Assembly: GCF_041429775.1 (NCBI RefSeq)
Contig: NZ_CP163421.1
Span: 434,001-498,000 of the forward strand
Reading direction: 5' to 3'
DNA from: Glycocaulis abyssi
Lineage (GTDB): Bacteria > Pseudomonadota > Alphaproteobacteria > Caulobacterales > Maricaulaceae
Length of the DNA stretch: 64,000 bases
The translations under genes were made by a program, and so were the position numbers. The notes under the pieces are model-generated. The model was not told where the DNA came from. It searched no databases and saw nothing but the letters and a program-made list of their open reading frames with translations. Shown here piece after piece: positions 20,223 to 30,235 of the stretch; within the stretch, counting starts at the first letter, position 1; every line of letters begins with the position of its first letter.

Positions 20223-20690
20223 ATGTCGCTGCGCGACCAGATAACCGAAGACCTGAAAAACGCGATGCGGGCCAAGGACGGCCTGAAGCTGAGCACGCTG
20301 CGCCTCGTCCAGGCCGCCATCAAGGACCGGGACATTGCTGCGCGGGCCGAGGACCGCTGTCAGGGCTGCGGGGAGGGCGAGATCATGGCCCTGCTCCAGA
20401 AGCTTGTGAAGCAGCGCGAGGAAAGCGCGGAAACCTACGAGAATGCCGGCCGGCTGGACCTTGCCGAACGAGAGCGCGCAGAAGCTGAAATCGTGCGCGC
20501 CTATCTGCCCAAGCCGATGTGCGAGCAGGAGATCGAGCAGGCCGCCGAGACGGTCGTCGACGAGCTGGGTGCCACGGGCCTCAAGGATATGGGCAAATGC
20601 ATGGGCGCGCTCAAACAGCGCTATACAGGCCGCATGGACTTTTCCAAGGCGGGCGAGACGGTGAAAACCTTGCTGCAGACCCGCGCCTGA
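20223..20690 (+). CDS. GatB/YqeY domain-containing protein
   Basis: 155 residues, almost entirely the YqeY domain: 'LRDQITEDLKNAMRAKD' at the N-terminus, 'YLPKPMCEQEIEQ' in the middle and 'DMGKCMGALKQRYTGRMDFS' near the end. The domain is homologous to the tRNA-binding tail of GatB, but free-standing YqeY has no settled function. It commonly precedes dnaG and rpoD in alphaproteobacteria, as here. It is divergent from carA. A short insert with two cysteines ('CQGCGEG') near residue 49 is unusual. Confidence 0.92.
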   Translation: MSLRDQITEDLKNAMRAKDGLKLSTLRLVQAAIKDRDIAARAEDRCQGCGEGEIMALLQKLVKQREESAETYENAGRLDLAERERAEAEIVRAYLPKPMCEQEIEQAAETVVDELGATGLKDMGKCMGALKQRYTGRMDFSKAGETVKTLLQTRA

Positions 20691-20747
20691 TTCTTCTGTG
20701 TGCCGATAATGGGGGGTGCAGGCACGCGCGCCGTGCTATGCTGAATC

Positions 20748-22571
20748 ATGGCTCTTCCCGACGGATTCCTTGACGAAATCAAAGCGCGCATCCGCCTCTC
20801 CGATCTGGTGGGGCGGACGGTAGCCCTGCGCCGTCAGGGACGCGAGTTTGCGGGTCTGTCACCCTTCAAGAAAGAGCGCACGCCGTCCTTTTTCGTCAAT
20901 GACGAGAAAGGCTTCTACCATTGCTTCTCCAGTCAGAAGAATGGTGACGCGGTCAACTGGCTGCAGGAAACCCAAGGTCTCAGCTTCATGGAAGCGGTGG
21001 AAACGCTCGCCGCCGAGGCCGGGCTTGCCATGCCTGCGCCTGATCCGGAAGCCGCGCGCAAGGATGAGCGGCGCAAGGAGCTGGCCGAGTGGAACGAGCT
21101 GGCCCAGCAATATTTCGTGCGCGAGCTGAACGGACCGCGAGGGGGCGAGGCGCGCGCCTATCTGGAGCGGCGCGGGCTTTCCCCGCACGACTGGGAGAAT
21201 TTCGGCCTTGGCTATGCGCCGGAAATGCGTACCGGGTTGAAGGACTTTCTCATCAACAAGGGCGCAAAGCCCGATGAGCTGGTGACGGCAGGGCTGCTGA
21301 TCGCGCCGGAAGATGGCGGAGCGGCGTTTGACCGTTTCCGCGGCCGGGTGATGTTTCCGATCCAGGATCCGCGCGGGCGGCTGGTGGCGTTTGGCGGACG
21401 CGCTTTGTCAAAGGATGCGCGCGCCAAATATCTCAACTCGCCAGAGACCCCGCTCTTTCACAAAAGCCATGTCCTCTATCGCTACCCGCAAGCGCGCAGC
21501 GCCGCCTCCGATCCCAAGGCGGGCATTCGCGGGCTGATCGTGGCCGAAGGCTATATGGACGTGATTGCGCTGAACCGCGCCGGGCTCGTTCATGCCGTCG
21601 CGCCGCTGGGGACAGCGCTGACCGAAGACCAGATACGCCTATTGTGGCGGGCCGGGCCGGAGCCGGTGATCTGCCTTGATGGCGATGCTGCGGGCCAGCG
21701 CGCGGCGGGGCTGGCCGCAGAGCGCGCCCTTCCCATGCTGGAGCCGGGCAAGAGCTTGCGGTTTGTGTTTCTGCCGGACGGGCAGGACCCTGATGATGTG
21801 CTGAAAGCCAAGGGAGCCGAGGCGCTGCGCGCGCTGGTGGCCGATACGCGCTCACTGGCCGAGCTGCTCTGGGACAAGGAGTTTGCCGCCGAGCCCCTGA
21901 CCGATCCGGACCGCCGGGCAGGCTTCCGGCGGCGGCTGCGTGCACTGACCTCGAAGATCGCCGATCCGGATGTGCGCGAGGAATACAAGGCCGAGTTTGA
22001 CCGGCGCCTGGCATCGGCCTTTGGCCGCAAGCCGGCCCGCGCGCCGTGGCGTGGGCGGCAGGATGCCAGCGGTATCTCTGACGGTCCGCCGGTCGCTGAA
22101 ACGCGCAAGCTGGCGCAGGCGCGGCGTGCGGCGCCGGTGGTGAGGCATTTGCTGCTGGCGGCCATTGAGTGGCCCGAACTGGCGATTAGCGAGACCGAGA
22201 CGCTTGCCGAGCTGGACTGCGGCCCGCTTGACAGTTTGCGTGACGCTATTCTAGACGCATGCTCGAATGGTCAAGGTGCGGATCATGAGGTTCTCAAGTC
22301 CGCTCTCGTGCGGCTGGGACATCATCCGGTCCTTCGCAAGCTGGAAGCTGAACGGGCACCGATGCGCGCAGCCATGGGGGGAGAGGACGCAGACCCGTCG
22401 AGCAGGCTGAACGCTTGGCGAAAAGCGGCGGCTTCCTATATGGAAAGGGTTGAAGAGGAACGCATCCGCGGTGAAGCGCGTCTTCTTGAAAGCGAGGCGC
22501 TGGCGCGCGGCGATGCCGCTGAAGTGCACCAGCTGATCGCAGGGTATAAGGCCAGCCGCCGTCGCAGATAG
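20748..22571 (+). CDS. dnaG: DNA primase with degenerate zinc motif
   Basis: 607 residues. The N-terminal CHC2 fold is present ('GLSPFKKERTPSFF', 'GFYHCFSS') but only Cys59 of the four usual zinc ligands remains: positions 38, 41 and 62 are Ser, Lys and Ser. The catalytic RNA polymerase core follows, with the Toprim region 'VAEGYMDVIAL' and 'CLDGDAAGQRAA'. The C-terminal part is helicase-interaction-like and diverged. It synthesises RNA primers at the replication fork. The yqeY-dnaG-rpoD order resembles the classical macromolecular synthesis operon. Confidence 0.96.
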   Translation: MALPDGFLDEIKARIRLSDLVGRTVALRRQGREFAGLSPFKKERTPSFFVNDEKGFYHCFSSQKNGDAVNWLQETQGLSFMEAVETLAAEAGLAMPAPDPEAARKDERRKELAEWNELAQQYFVRELNGPRGGEARAYLERRGLSPHDWENFGLGYAPEMRTGLKDFLINKGAKPDELVTAGLLIAPEDGGAAFDRFRGRVMFPIQDPRGRLVAFGGRALSKDARAKYLNSPETPLFHKSHVLYRYPQARSAASDPKAGIRGLIVAEGYMDVIALNRAGLVHAVAPLGTALTEDQIRLLWRAGPEPVICLDGDAAGQRAAGLAAERALPMLEPGKSLRFVFLPDGQDPDDVLKAKGAEALRALVADTRSLAELLWDKEFAAEPLTDPDRRAGFRRRLRALTSKIADPDVREEYKAEFDRRLASAFGRKPARAPWRGRQDASGISDGPPVAETRKLAQARRAAPVVRHLLLAAIEWPELAISETETLAELDCGPLDSLRDAILDACSNGQGADHEVLKSALVRLGHHPVLRKLEAERAPMRAAMGGEDADPSSRLNAWRKAAASYMERVEEERIRGEARLLESEALARGDAAEVHQLIAGYKASRRRR

Positions 22572-22637
22572 CGCACGGGCGGTCGATTTTGTTTGTGGCA
22601 GCTGGTATTCCGGCGGCCAAGGGAGTTCAAGTCAGGC

Positions 22638-24689
22638 ATGACCAAAGCAGCGACCGAGACGGCTGAAGCAGCCCCGGAAAATCAGGACGGCCCGCTTCTC
22701 GATCTCAATGACCTGTCGGTCAAGGCGATGGTGAAAACCGCCAAGAAGCGCGGCTATGTCACCCATGACGAACTCAACAAGGTTCTCCCGTCAGAAGAAT
22801 TTTCCTCCGAGCAGATCGAGGATGTGCTCTCCCAGCTGTCGGAGATGGGCATTACGGTCGTCGATTCCGAAGACGATGTTGAAGATGGCGAGGCCGTTGC
22901 TGGCGACGGCGAAGGCGACGAGGAAGATGATGGCCGCTCGCGCGCGGTAGCCGCCAAGTCGAAAACCGCCATTGCCGGCCAGAACACCACGTCTGCGCAA
23001 GACCGCACCGATGATCCTGTGCGCATGTATCTGCGCGAGATGGGTTCGGTGGAACTCCTGTCGCGCGAGGGCGAGATCGCCATCGCCAAGCGCATCGAGG
23101 CGGGGCGCAACGCGATGATCCGCGGGCTTTGCGAAAGCCCGCTGACGTTTGAAGCCATCATGGTCTGGCGCGAAGAGCTGCAGTCCGGCCAGGTGCTGCT
23201 GCGTGATATCATCGATCTGGACGCCACTTATGGCGGTGTGCGCGAGGATCACTCCGAAACCGGTGCGCCTGACGCTGGCCGCGGCCCGGCTGCCAATATC
23301 CGCGCCCAGGTGCGCTCGCGCGCCGAGGAGAGCGAGGAAAAGGCTGCAAAAGAGGGCGAGGAAGGCGAAGAGAACGAGAACGCCAATTCCACCGAGGATG
23401 AGGACGATGATGAGGACGGTGCAAACCTGTCCCTCGCGGCGATGGAAGCCGAGCTGCGCGAAGGCGTCATGGAGACGCTGGACGCTGTGGCCGGCGACTT
23501 CACCTCTTTCCGCAAGCTGCAGGACAAGCTCGTCAATCTGCGCATGGAGGGCAAGGACCTCTCCAAAAAGGACCGCGAGACCTATGAGGGCGTGCGCGAG
23601 TCCATCGTCGCCAACCTCAACTCCCTGAACCTCAACAACGCCCGTATCGAGGCGCTGGTCGAACAGCTGGATGCCATCAACAAGCGTCTGGTGGTGCTGG
23701 AAGGCAAGCTCCTGCGCTCTGCCGAGGCGCATGGTGTGCCGCGCCACGAATTCATGCAAGCCTATCAGGGCCATGAGCTGGATCCGAACTGGCTGGACGA
23801 CTGGAAAGCCAAGTCGGCTGCGTGGAAGAAATTCGCCGAACGCGAAGAGAAGGAAGCCGCCCAGATCCGCGACCAGATCGCCGAGCTGGCGCAGGAATCC
23901 GGCGTGCCGATTGACGATTTCCGCCGCATCGTCGCGACCGTCCAGAAGGGCGCGCGGGAAGCTCGCATTGCCAAGAAGGAAATGGTCGAGGCCAATTTGC
24001 GCCTCGTCATCTCCATCGCGAAAAAATACACCAATCGTGGCCTGCAATTCCTGGATCTGATCCAGGAAGGCAACATTGGATTGATGAAGGCGGTCGATAA
24101 ATTCGAATACCGCCGCGGCTACAAATTCTCCACCTATGCTACCTGGTGGATTCGGCAGGCGATTACCCGCTCCATCGCGGACCAGGCCCGCACGATCCGT
24201 ATCCCGGTTCACATGATCGAGACGATCAACAAGATCGTGCGTACCAGCCGCCAGATGCTCCACGAGATCGGCCGCGAGCCGACCCCTGAGGAGCTGGCTG
24301 AAAAGCTCTCCATGCCGCTGGAAAAAGTGCGCAAGGTAATGAAGATCGCCAAGGAGCCGATCTCCCTTGAAACGCCGATTGGCGATGAGGAAGATTCACA
24401 CCTCGGCGATTTCATCGAGGACAAGAATGCGGTCCTGCCGATCGATGCGGCGATCCATTCCAACCTGCGCGAGACCACGACGCTGGTGCTCGCCAGCCTG
24501 ACCCCGCGTGAGGAGCGTGTGCTGCGCATGCGCTTCGGGATCGGCATGAATACCGATCACACGCTGGAGGAAGTCGGCCAGCAATTCTCGGTGACGCGCG
24601 AGCGTATCCGCCAGATCGAGGCCAAGGCCCTGCGCAAGCTGAAACACCCCAGCCGCAGCCGCAAACTGCGCAGCTTCCTGGATAGTTAG
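22638..24689 (+). CDS. rpoD: RNA polymerase primary sigma factor (sigma-70)
   Basis: 683 residues. Region 1.1 is at the N-terminus; 1.2 is around '[20 protein letters not shown]'. A long acidic non-conserved insert ('[17 protein letters not shown]') separates it from regions 2-4. Region 2 is at '[19 protein letters not shown]' through '[18 protein letters not shown]'. Region 4 helix-turn-helix is at '[20 protein letters not shown]'. It directs most housekeeping transcription. ATG 22638 begins '[12 protein letters not shown]'; a GGGAG sequence lies just upstream. It is followed by a strong terminator. Confidence 0.97.
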   Translation: MTKAATETAEAAPENQDGPLLDLNDLSVKAMVKTAKKRGYVTHDELNKVLPSEEFSSEQIEDVLSQLSEMGITVVDSEDDVEDGEAVAGDGEGDEEDDGRSRAVAAKSKTAIAGQNTTSAQDRTDDPVRMYLREMGSVELLSREGEIAIAKRIEAGRNAMIRGLCESPLTFEAIMVWREELQSGQVLLRDIIDLDATYGGVREDHSETGAPDAGRGPAANIRAQVRSRAEESEEKAAKEGEEGEENENANSTEDEDDDEDGANLSLAAMEAELREGVMETLDAVAGDFTSFRKLQDKLVNLRMEGKDLSKKDRETYEGVRESIVANLNSLNLNNARIEALVEQLDAINKRLVVLEGKLLRSAEAHGVPRHEFMQAYQGHELDPNWLDDWKAKSAAWKKFAEREEKEAAQIRDQIAELAQESGVPIDDFRRIVATVQKGAREARIAKKEMVEANLRLVISIAKKYTNRGLQFLDLIQEGNIGLMKAVDKFEYRRGYKFSTYATWWIRQAITRSIADQARTIRIPVHMIETINKIVRTSRQMLHEIGREPTPEELAEKLSMPLEKVRKVMKIAKEPISLETPIGDEEDSHLGDFIEDKNAVLPIDAAIHSNLRETTTLVLASLTPREERVLRMRFGIGMNTDHTLEEVGQQFSVTRERIRQIEAKALRKLKHPSRSRKLRSFLDS

Positions 24690-24715
24690 GGCAGGTTCTT
24701 TTCGTACTACGGTTC

Positions 24716-24750
24716 AGCGCCGCCGGATTTTGTCCGGCGGCGCTTTCCTT
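24716..24750 (+). terminator. Rho-independent terminator after rpoD
   Basis: A perfect 12-bp stem (24716-24727 / 24733-24744) with a 5-base loop is followed by a T-rich tract. It lies 27 bases beyond the rpoD stop and closes the yqeY-dnaG-rpoD region. Confidence 0.88.
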
Positions 24751-25001
24751 TGTGCGCGTGCGATGGTGCGCACTCTACTGCGGTAACTACGCACCCGCAG
24801 CACACAACGTCTCTGATTAAAAGCAATCAGATAGATTGTTTTGCAGCGGTCTGCTGGACAGGCGCGCTATTGCATTGCAACATCGAATTCGCAAAAAAAT
24901 GAACGATGTTCACTTTTCAAACGCCGGTCAAAGCCCTATCTTGCCGGTGCGAGTTCAACGCAACGCCCAGCCAACAGGGCGCCCATCTTTCGGAGACTGA
25001 C
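24751..25001. other. AT-richer leader region before the secreted TPR-like gene
   Basis: About 250 bases with no credible gene. It is less G+C-rich than its surroundings around 24815-24930, and presumably carries the promoter of the 25002 gene. A CGGAG ribosome site lies just before that ATG. No confident -35/-10 pair could be assigned. Confidence 0.45.
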
Positions 25002-25481
25002 ATGTCCTTCAAATTCTCCTCCCCGATCCTGATGACTGCCGCTGCCGCGATGATGGCTGCCGGCCTGTCTGTGGCCAGCGCGACATCTGCCGAGGCGCAG
25101 GCATGTGAGCCGGCTTTCGTGTCCCAAAGCACCGCGCACCGCTCGGTGCGTGCTTCTGTCCAGCGTTTCGAGCGCGGCCAGTGGCGCCAAGCTGCCCACT
25201 TCGCCAATGAGGCGCTGTCGCGCCGCAATGCGGCCCCGACGATGGCCGCTGCCCGCACCAATCTGTGCGGTGCGCTTGCCAATCTGGGTGATGCTGGTGC
25301 AGCCGAAGCCTGTGATGCGGCCGTAGAGGCCAATGAAGGCGGCTGGGAAGCGCTGAACAATCGCGGCGCGGCCCATGCGCTGGCCGGCAATATGGCCGCT
25401 GCCTCGGCTGATTTTGCAGCCGCCGCCGCCATTGAAGGCGCTGGCCCGCAAGCGGCTGCCAACGCTGCTGCCTGCCGCTAG
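25002..25481 (+). CDS. Secreted TPR-like protein, unknown function
   Basis: 159 residues from ATG 25002, preceded by CGGAGACTGAC; an upstream in-frame ATG at 24906 lacks this. A signal peptide (about residues 1-33, ending 'AEAQA') predicts a periplasmic protein. The mature part is alanine-rich with helix-repeat character ('HFANEALSR', 'LCGALANLGDAGAAEACDAA', 'NNRGAAHALAGNMAAASADF'), as in tetratricopeptide repeats. Strong terminators on both sides suggest an independent, possibly highly expressed, single-gene transcript. Function not recognised. Confidence 0.75.
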   Translation: MSFKFSSPILMTAAAAMMAAGLSVASATSAEAQACEPAFVSQSTAHRSVRASVQRFERGQWRQAAHFANEALSRRNAAPTMAAARTNLCGALANLGDAGAAEACDAAVEANEGGWEALNNRGAAHALAGNMAAASADFAAAAAIEGAGPQAAANAAACR

Positions 25482-25497
25482 AGCAAAAAGAATTTCC

Positions 25498-25574
25498 GCT
25501 GGCCGGGCAAATCCCCCGCCCGGTCAGCGTTGTTGAGCCGGACGCCCCTTCAGATGGAGTCCGGCTCTTTTTTT
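25498..25574 (+). terminator. Rho-independent terminator with a second upstream hairpin
   Basis: The main hairpin has a 9-bp stem GAGCCGGAC / GTCCGGCTC (25535-25543 / 25559-25567) followed by seven Ts (25568-25574). A preceding 10-of-11-bp hairpin lies at 25498-25528. Together they end the TPR-like gene's transcript and sit between it and the convergent purL gene. Confidence 0.88.
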
Positions 25575-25576
25575 GC

Positions 25577-27811
25577 CTATTCTGCCGCGCGGGCCGTCTC
25601 TGCGGTCATCAGTGATGGCAGCCAGTTTTCATGGGCCTGTTTGAGGCGGATGAGATCGAGCGCATGGCCACCATTGATGGAAATGGCGCGTCCGCCCGCG
25701 ATGCCAGCCACACTGACCGGCACATTGGCTGCAATGGCGTTCTGGCGGATGGTTTCCGCCGTCACTGCGTCAGCGGCGACCAGGTAGCGGGCCTGATCCT
25801 CACCAAACATCCAGGCATAGGCGGGCAGGGGGCCATTATAGGCGAGCTTCACGCCCATCCCTGAGGCCATGGCCATGTCGGCGATGGCGCAGGCGAGACC
25901 GCCGTCGGAAATATCATGGACCACACGCGCATGCCCGGCGCGGATTTCCGTGCGGACAAAGTCGCCATTGCGCTTTTCGGCAGCCAGATCGACATGAGGC
26001 GGCGCACCGTCCTCTTTCTCCTCGACATGACGCATATAGAGCGAGGCGCCGAGCTCCCCGCGCGTCTCGCCGATGAGGAGCACCACATCGCCCTCTTTCA
26101 TGCCGCCGAATCCGGCGCGCTTTGAAAGATCGGGCAGGAGGCCCAAACCGCCGACCGCCGGAGTGGGCGGGATCGCCTTGCCATCGGTCTCGTTATAAAG
26201 CGAGACATTGCCCGACACGACGGGGAAGGAAAGCTGTTTGCAGGCTTCAGCCATGCCTTCCACGCAGCCGACAAATTGCCCCATGATTTCCGGGCGTTCG
26301 GGATTGCCGAAATTGAGGCAGTCAGTGATGGCGATGGGGTCTGCGCCCACCGCCGTCAGATTGCGCCAGGTCTCGGCGACGGCCTGCTTGCCGCCCTCGA
26401 ACGGGTCGGCATAGCAATAGCGCGGCGTGCAATCGGTGGTGATGGCGAGCGCCTTGTTGGTGCCGTGCACGCGCACGATGGCGGCATCAGCCGGATCTTC
26501 GGAGGATGCTACGGTGTCGGCCATGACGTGGCGGTCATACTGGCCCCAGATCCAGCGTTTGGAGGCCATATCGGGGCTGGCCATGATGGTCAGTAGCGCT
26601 TCGCTTAAGTGCTCCGGCCCCTTCATGGAGCGCGGATCAATGCTGGCGCGCGCTTCGGGCTCGAACCACGGGCGGGTATAGGCCGGGGCCTCCTCGCCAA
26701 TCGGATCGAGCGGCAGATCGCAGACCACTTCGCCCTTGTGTTTGAGGACCATGCGGCCGGTATCGGTCGTCTTGCCGATGGTGGCGACGTCCAGATCCCA
26801 TTTCCTGAAAATCCGCTCGGCGATGGGTTCCGCGCCGGGCTTCAGGATCATCAGCATGCGTTCCTGCGATTCCGACAGCATCATTTCGTAGGCCGTCATG
26901 CCGGTTTCGCGCTGGGGCACGTGGTCGAGGTCCAGCTCGATACCCAGCCCGCCACGCGAGGCCATCTCCACTGACGAGGAGGTGAGGCCCGCGGCGCCCA
27001 TGTCCTGAATGGAGCTGATCGCGTCCTCTGCCATCAGCTCAAGGCAGGCTTCGATCAACTTCTTCTCGGTAAAGGGGTCACCCACCTGCACGGTCGGGCG
27101 CTTTTCCTCACTGCCTTCGCCAAACTCGGCTGAGGCCATGGTCGCGCCGTGAATGCCGTCCCGGCCGGTCTTCGCGCCAACATAAAGCACCGGGAAGCCG
27201 GATTCCTTGGCGGCCGCGGTGAAGATGCCCTCGCGTTTCGCCAGACCCACCGCCATCGCGTTGACGAGGATATTGCCGTTATAGCCCTTGTCGAAATTGG
27301 TCTCGCCGCCAACGGTCGGCACGCCGACGCAATTGCCATAGCCGCCAATGCCCGCGACAACGCCGGAGACAAGCTGGCGGGTCTTGGGATGGTCCGGCGC
27401 GCCAAAGCGCAGCGCATTCATCAGGGCCACAGGGCGCGCGCCCATGGTGAACACGTCGCGCAGAATGCCGCCCACGCCCGTCGCCGCGCCCTGATAAGGC
27501 TCGATATAGGAGGGATGGTTGTGGCTCTCCATCTTGAAGACGGCGACATCGCCATCGCCAATATCGACCACACCGGCATTTTCGCCGGGGCCGTAAACGA
27601 CACGCTCGCCGGTCACCGGGAATTTCTTCAGATGCACCCGGCTCGACTTGTAGGAGCAGTGCTCTGACCACATGACCGAGAAAATGCCGAGCTCGACCAT
27701 GTTCGGCGCACGGCCCAGCACGCGCAAAATGGTCTCGTACTCGTCTGCCGTGACGTGCTCGAGCGCGATTTGTTCGGTAATGCCGGGGGCGTATTTGGGT
27801 TCAACACTCAT
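25577..27811 (-). CDS. purL: Phosphoribosylformylglycinamidine synthase subunit PurL (small type)
   Basis: 744 residues, the length of the Bacillus-type PurL that needs separate PurS and PurQ. Conserved stretches include '[17 protein letters not shown]', '[18 protein letters not shown]' and '[16 protein letters not shown]'. It converts FGAR to FGAM with ammonia supplied by PurQ in purine synthesis. Its ATG (27811) overlaps the stop of hicB by four bases (ATGA), so translation is coupled to an antitoxin gene rather than directly to purQ. Confidence 0.98.
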   Translation of the reverse strand: MSVEPKYAPGITEQIALEHVTADEYETILRVLGRAPNMVELGIFSVMWSEHCSYKSSRVHLKKFPVTGERVVYGPGENAGVVDIGDGDVAVFKMESHNHPSYIEPYQGAATGVGGILRDVFTMGARPVALMNALRFGAPDHPKTRQLVSGVVAGIGGYGNCVGVPTVGGETNFDKGYNGNILVNAMAVGLAKREGIFTAAAKESGFPVLYVGAKTGRDGIHGATMASAEFGEGSEEKRPTVQVGDPFTEKKLIEACLELMAEDAISSIQDMGAAGLTSSSVEMASRGGLGIELDLDHVPQRETGMTAYEMMLSESQERMLMILKPGAEPIAERIFRKWDLDVATIGKTTDTGRMVLKHKGEVVCDLPLDPIGEEAPAYTRPWFEPEARASIDPRSMKGPEHLSEALLTIMASPDMASKRWIWGQYDRHVMADTVASSEDPADAAIVRVHGTNKALAITTDCTPRYCYADPFEGGKQAVAETWRNLTAVGADPIAITDCLNFGNPERPEIMGQFVGCVEGMAEACKQLSFPVVSGNVSLYNETDGKAIPPTPAVGGLGLLPDLSKRAGFGGMKEGDVVLLIGETRGELGASLYMRHVEEKEDGAPPHVDLAAEKRNGDFVRTEIRAGHARVVHDISDGGLACAIADMAMASGMGVKLAYNGPLPAYAWMFGEDQARYLVAADAVTAETIRQNAIAANVPVSVAGIAGGRAISINGGHALDLIRLKQAHENWLPSLMTAETARAAE

Positions 27812-28116
27812 TCGGCATGCGTCCGTTGCGGCTGGTGGAGCGGGGAGGGATCAGGCAGATAGGCGGTAACCAGAAGGCGGGCAGCCTCCGGCGCGCCAGG
27901 TTCAGGCCGGATCACGGAAAGATCTGACGGGGCAGGAACAGGCAGGCCCTCTCCCATCAGCCCTTCGAGATGCAAGGCGAGGGCTTCCTGCGCGTTCAGC
28001 GCGGCTTCGCTGGCGCTGTCGCCAGCCGATACGCAGCCGTCAAGATCGGGGAAGTAGACGCTGAAACCGGTTTCAGCATCGCCTTCGAGAATGGCGGGAT
28101 AGACATGCAGTGTCAT
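27808..28116 (-). CDS. hicB: HicB-type antitoxin
   Basis: 102 residues from ATG 28116. The partial RNase-H-like HicB fold is clear: '[20 protein letters not shown]' then '[20 protein letters not shown]' and 'LHLEGL'. It would neutralise HicA and often carries a DNA-binding tail for autoregulation; here the tail after residue 60 is short and proline-rich and shows no obvious HTH or RHH. It starts 5 bases after hicA and its stop overlaps the purL start. Its base composition is like that of the neighbours. Confidence 0.9.
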   Translation of the reverse strand: MTLHVYPAILEGDAETGFSVYFPDLDGCVSAGDSASEAALNAQEALALHLEGLMGEGLPVPAPSDLSVIRPEPGAPEAARLLVTAYLPDPSPLHQPQRTHAE

Positions 28117-28121
28117 CGCAC

Positions 28122-28319
28122 TCAGTCCTTGATTAGTTGCACGCCGCTCGCGCGTTCGATGGAGCGCAGCGTACCACGCTTCAGGTCCTTTTTGGGATGT
28201 GGCACCGTCACGATCGCTGCCACCCCGTCTTTCTTCATCTGCACATGGCTGCCACGTTGTCTGATTTTGCGCCAGCCAGCTTTCTCCAGCCTGGCTATGA
28301 CCTCCCGGCTGGTGAGCAT
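28122..28319 (-). CDS. hicA: HicA-type mRNA interferase toxin
   Basis: 65 residues from ATG 28319 (a GTG immediately before it is an alternative). The dsRBD-like HicA fold is seen: 'TSREVIARLEKAGWRKIRQRGSH', with the catalytic His in 'GSHVQ', and 'VTVPHPKKDLKRGTLRSI'. HicA cleaves mRNA, and HicB blocks it. The ATG overlaps the purQ stop (TGATG), so the module lacks an intergenic space for a promoter of its own directly upstream and is read from the purQ transcript. Confidence 0.9.
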   Translation of the reverse strand: MLTSREVIARLEKAGWRKIRQRGSHVQMKKDGVAAIVTVPHPKKDLKRGTLRSIERASGVQLIKD

Positions 28320-28981
28320 CACTCCCGCCCCAGAAGGCTTTCAAACACGCCGAGGCCGTCCGTGCCGCCATGGAGCGGATCAACCGCGCGTTCGGGGTGG
28401 GGCATCATACCGAGCACATTGCCCGCCGCATTGGTGATTCCGGCGATATCGCGGATCGAGCCATTGGGATTGTTCAGATAGCGGAAGGCCACCTGGCCTT
28501 CGCCCTCCAGCCGGTCCAGCGTCTCGTTATCGGCGAAATAATTGCCATCATGGTGCGCGACGGGGATGGTCACCTCGCGCGTCTCGCCATAGGCGCGGGT
28601 GAAGCGCGAATTGGTGTTCTCGATCTGCAGCGCGGTGCGCTCACAGACAAACAGCAGGCCGGCATTACGCATCAGCGCGCCGGGCAGAAGCCCCGTCTCG
28701 ATGAGGATCTGGAAGCCGTTGCATACGCCCAGCACAGGCATGCCATCTCCGGCGCGCTTTACCAGATCGCGCGTGATCGGCGAGCGGGCGGCAATCGCGC
28801 CGGAACGCAGATAGTCGCCATAGGAGAACCCGCCGGGGATGACGGCGAGATCAAGCCCGTCCGGCAGGCTGGTTTCCTGGTGCCAGATCATGGCCGGGGC
28901 CTGCCCCGTAACCATGCGCAAAGCCTCGGCCGCATCGCGGTCGCAATTAGAGCCGGGGAATACAATGACAGCGGTCTTCAT
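28319..28981 (-). CDS. purQ: Phosphoribosylformylglycinamidine synthase glutaminase subunit
   Basis: 220 residues from ATG 28981, the family start '[16 protein letters not shown]'. A class I glutamine amidotransferase: nucleophile Cys in 'VLGVCNGFQ' and His/Glu in 'MMPHPERA'. It feeds ammonia to PurL. In many alphaproteobacteria it follows purS directly; here 2.8 kb of other genes separate it from purS, and hicAB separates it from purL. Confidence 0.97.
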   Translation of the reverse strand: MKTAVIVFPGSNCDRDAAEALRMVTGQAPAMIWHQETSLPDGLDLAVIPGGFSYGDYLRSGAIAARSPITRDLVKRAGDGMPVLGVCNGFQILIETGLLPGALMRNAGLLFVCERTALQIENTNSRFTRAYGETREVTIPVAHHDGNYFADNETLDRLEGEGQVAFRYLNNPNGSIRDIAGITNAAGNVLGMMPHPERAVDPLHGGTDGLGVFESLLGRE

Positions 28982-29139
28982 GGCGCGAGGCTTTAGCAGG
29001 GGATTCCCGTCAAGGCGAGAGGCGGGTGCGGCTAAGGTAACCGCGTTGCATCTTTGCCGCATCCGATGGCAGCATCTGCTGCATCTGACACAGGAAGGCT
29101 GGCGCACACGGGTGCCGGTCCGACGGGGAGAATGTCATC

Positions 29140-30231
29140 ATGCTGAAACTTGCCGTTGCCGCGTTGGCCGGTCTCGCAACACTCGCCGCCAATGAAGCGC
29201 AGGCGCGTTTCGAGCCCTTCGATCCGCGGCCCTACGCCGCCCAGGTGCATGGGGACGTGACGGAGGCGTATGTGCTGGGCACGGCGCATCTGGCGCAGGC
29301 GGAAGGGTTTGATCCGGCGGCGCTCTCCGGTCTGCTGGACCGTCTTGAAGTGCTGGCACCGGACGTCATCACCATTGAGGCGCTTGGCCCGGAAACGATT
29401 TTCCTGATGCGGGCCTATGATACCCGCTATGACGGGGCGGCGGGCTTTTTTGCCCGTTCCGCGCTCGAAGGCGTGAGTCTCGCCGGAGAGGAAACCGGCC
29501 TTGATATGCCACAAGCCCGCGTCGCTGTAGACGGGGCGCTGGCAGACTGGCCGGACACACCTGTAGCAGCGCAGCGCCGCCATCTCGCCGCGCTCTTCGC
29601 GGCGTCCGGCGACATCTTTTCCGCGCTGGTGCAATGGCTGCGCCTTGATGCGGCGGAGCGGGTGGCGGGCGATGGCGTCACCGATGAGCTTGTGGCCCTG
29701 CTGGAGAGGGTCTCGGCCTCCCATAACGAGAACGTCCAGATCGCTGTGGCGCTGGCGGTGCGGCTTGGCCAAGAGCGGGTCTACGCTGCCGACGATCACA
29801 CTGCCTCCTATCTGATGAGCCGGGTGGCCGGACCAATGACTGCCGCGCTGGAGACACCGGAATTTGCCAGCATTTTCGACCACCCGGTTTTCACCACTAG
29901 TGCGCTGGGTTCCGATGACTGGCAGAGCCCGGAAGCTATGCTGGACTATTTCCGGCGGCTGAACGCGCCTGAACACGGCGTGATGGATGTGGAAGGGCAG
30001 TGGCTGGTGATGATTGACCGGGAATGGCCCGAAGACGCCGGCCGGGTACGTATCGCCGAATGGGATACCCGCAATCTGCGCATGGCCGCCCATATTCGCG
30101 AGGCATCGGCCGATGCTGTAGGCGGACGCGTGTTGGCGATCGTCGGTTCCGCGCACAAGCCCTGGCTTGATGCCTATCTGGAGATGATGACCGATATGCG
30201 CAGCGGCGACATGCTGGCGGTGCTGGAATAG
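29140..30231 (+). CDS. Exported DUF5694/TraB-like protein
   Basis: 363 residues. A signal peptide (about residues 1-22, 'LATLAANEAQA') is followed by 'EAYVLGTAHL', 'DVITIEALGPE' and near the end 'VLAIVGSAHKPWLDAYL'. The paired GxxH motifs plus a glutamate are the hallmark of the TraB/TIKI/DUF5694 fold, some members of which are metalloproteases. Enzymatic activity here is unproven. It lies divergently from purQ and is followed on the opposite strand by parE. An AT of GGGGAG precedes the ATG. Confidence 0.7.
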   Translation: MLKLAVAALAGLATLAANEAQARFEPFDPRPYAAQVHGDVTEAYVLGTAHLAQAEGFDPAALSGLLDRLEVLAPDVITIEALGPETIFLMRAYDTRYDGAAGFFARSALEGVSLAGEETGLDMPQARVAVDGALADWPDTPVAAQRRHLAALFAASGDIFSALVQWLRLDAAERVAGDGVTDELVALLERVSASHNENVQIAVALAVRLGQERVYAADDHTASYLMSRVAGPMTAALETPEFASIFDHPVFTTSALGSDDWQSPEAMLDYFRRLNAPEHGVMDVEGQWLVMIDREWPEDAGRVRIAEWDTRNLRMAAHIREASADAVGGRVLAIVGSAHKPWLDAYLEMMTDMRSGDMLAVLE

Positions 30232-30235
30232 GGCA

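Noticed and set aside
24751-25001. Possible small RNA (such as 6S) in the gap after rpoD
   Set aside because: No extended rod-like structure or terminator inside the gap; better explained as promoter and leader of the next gene.
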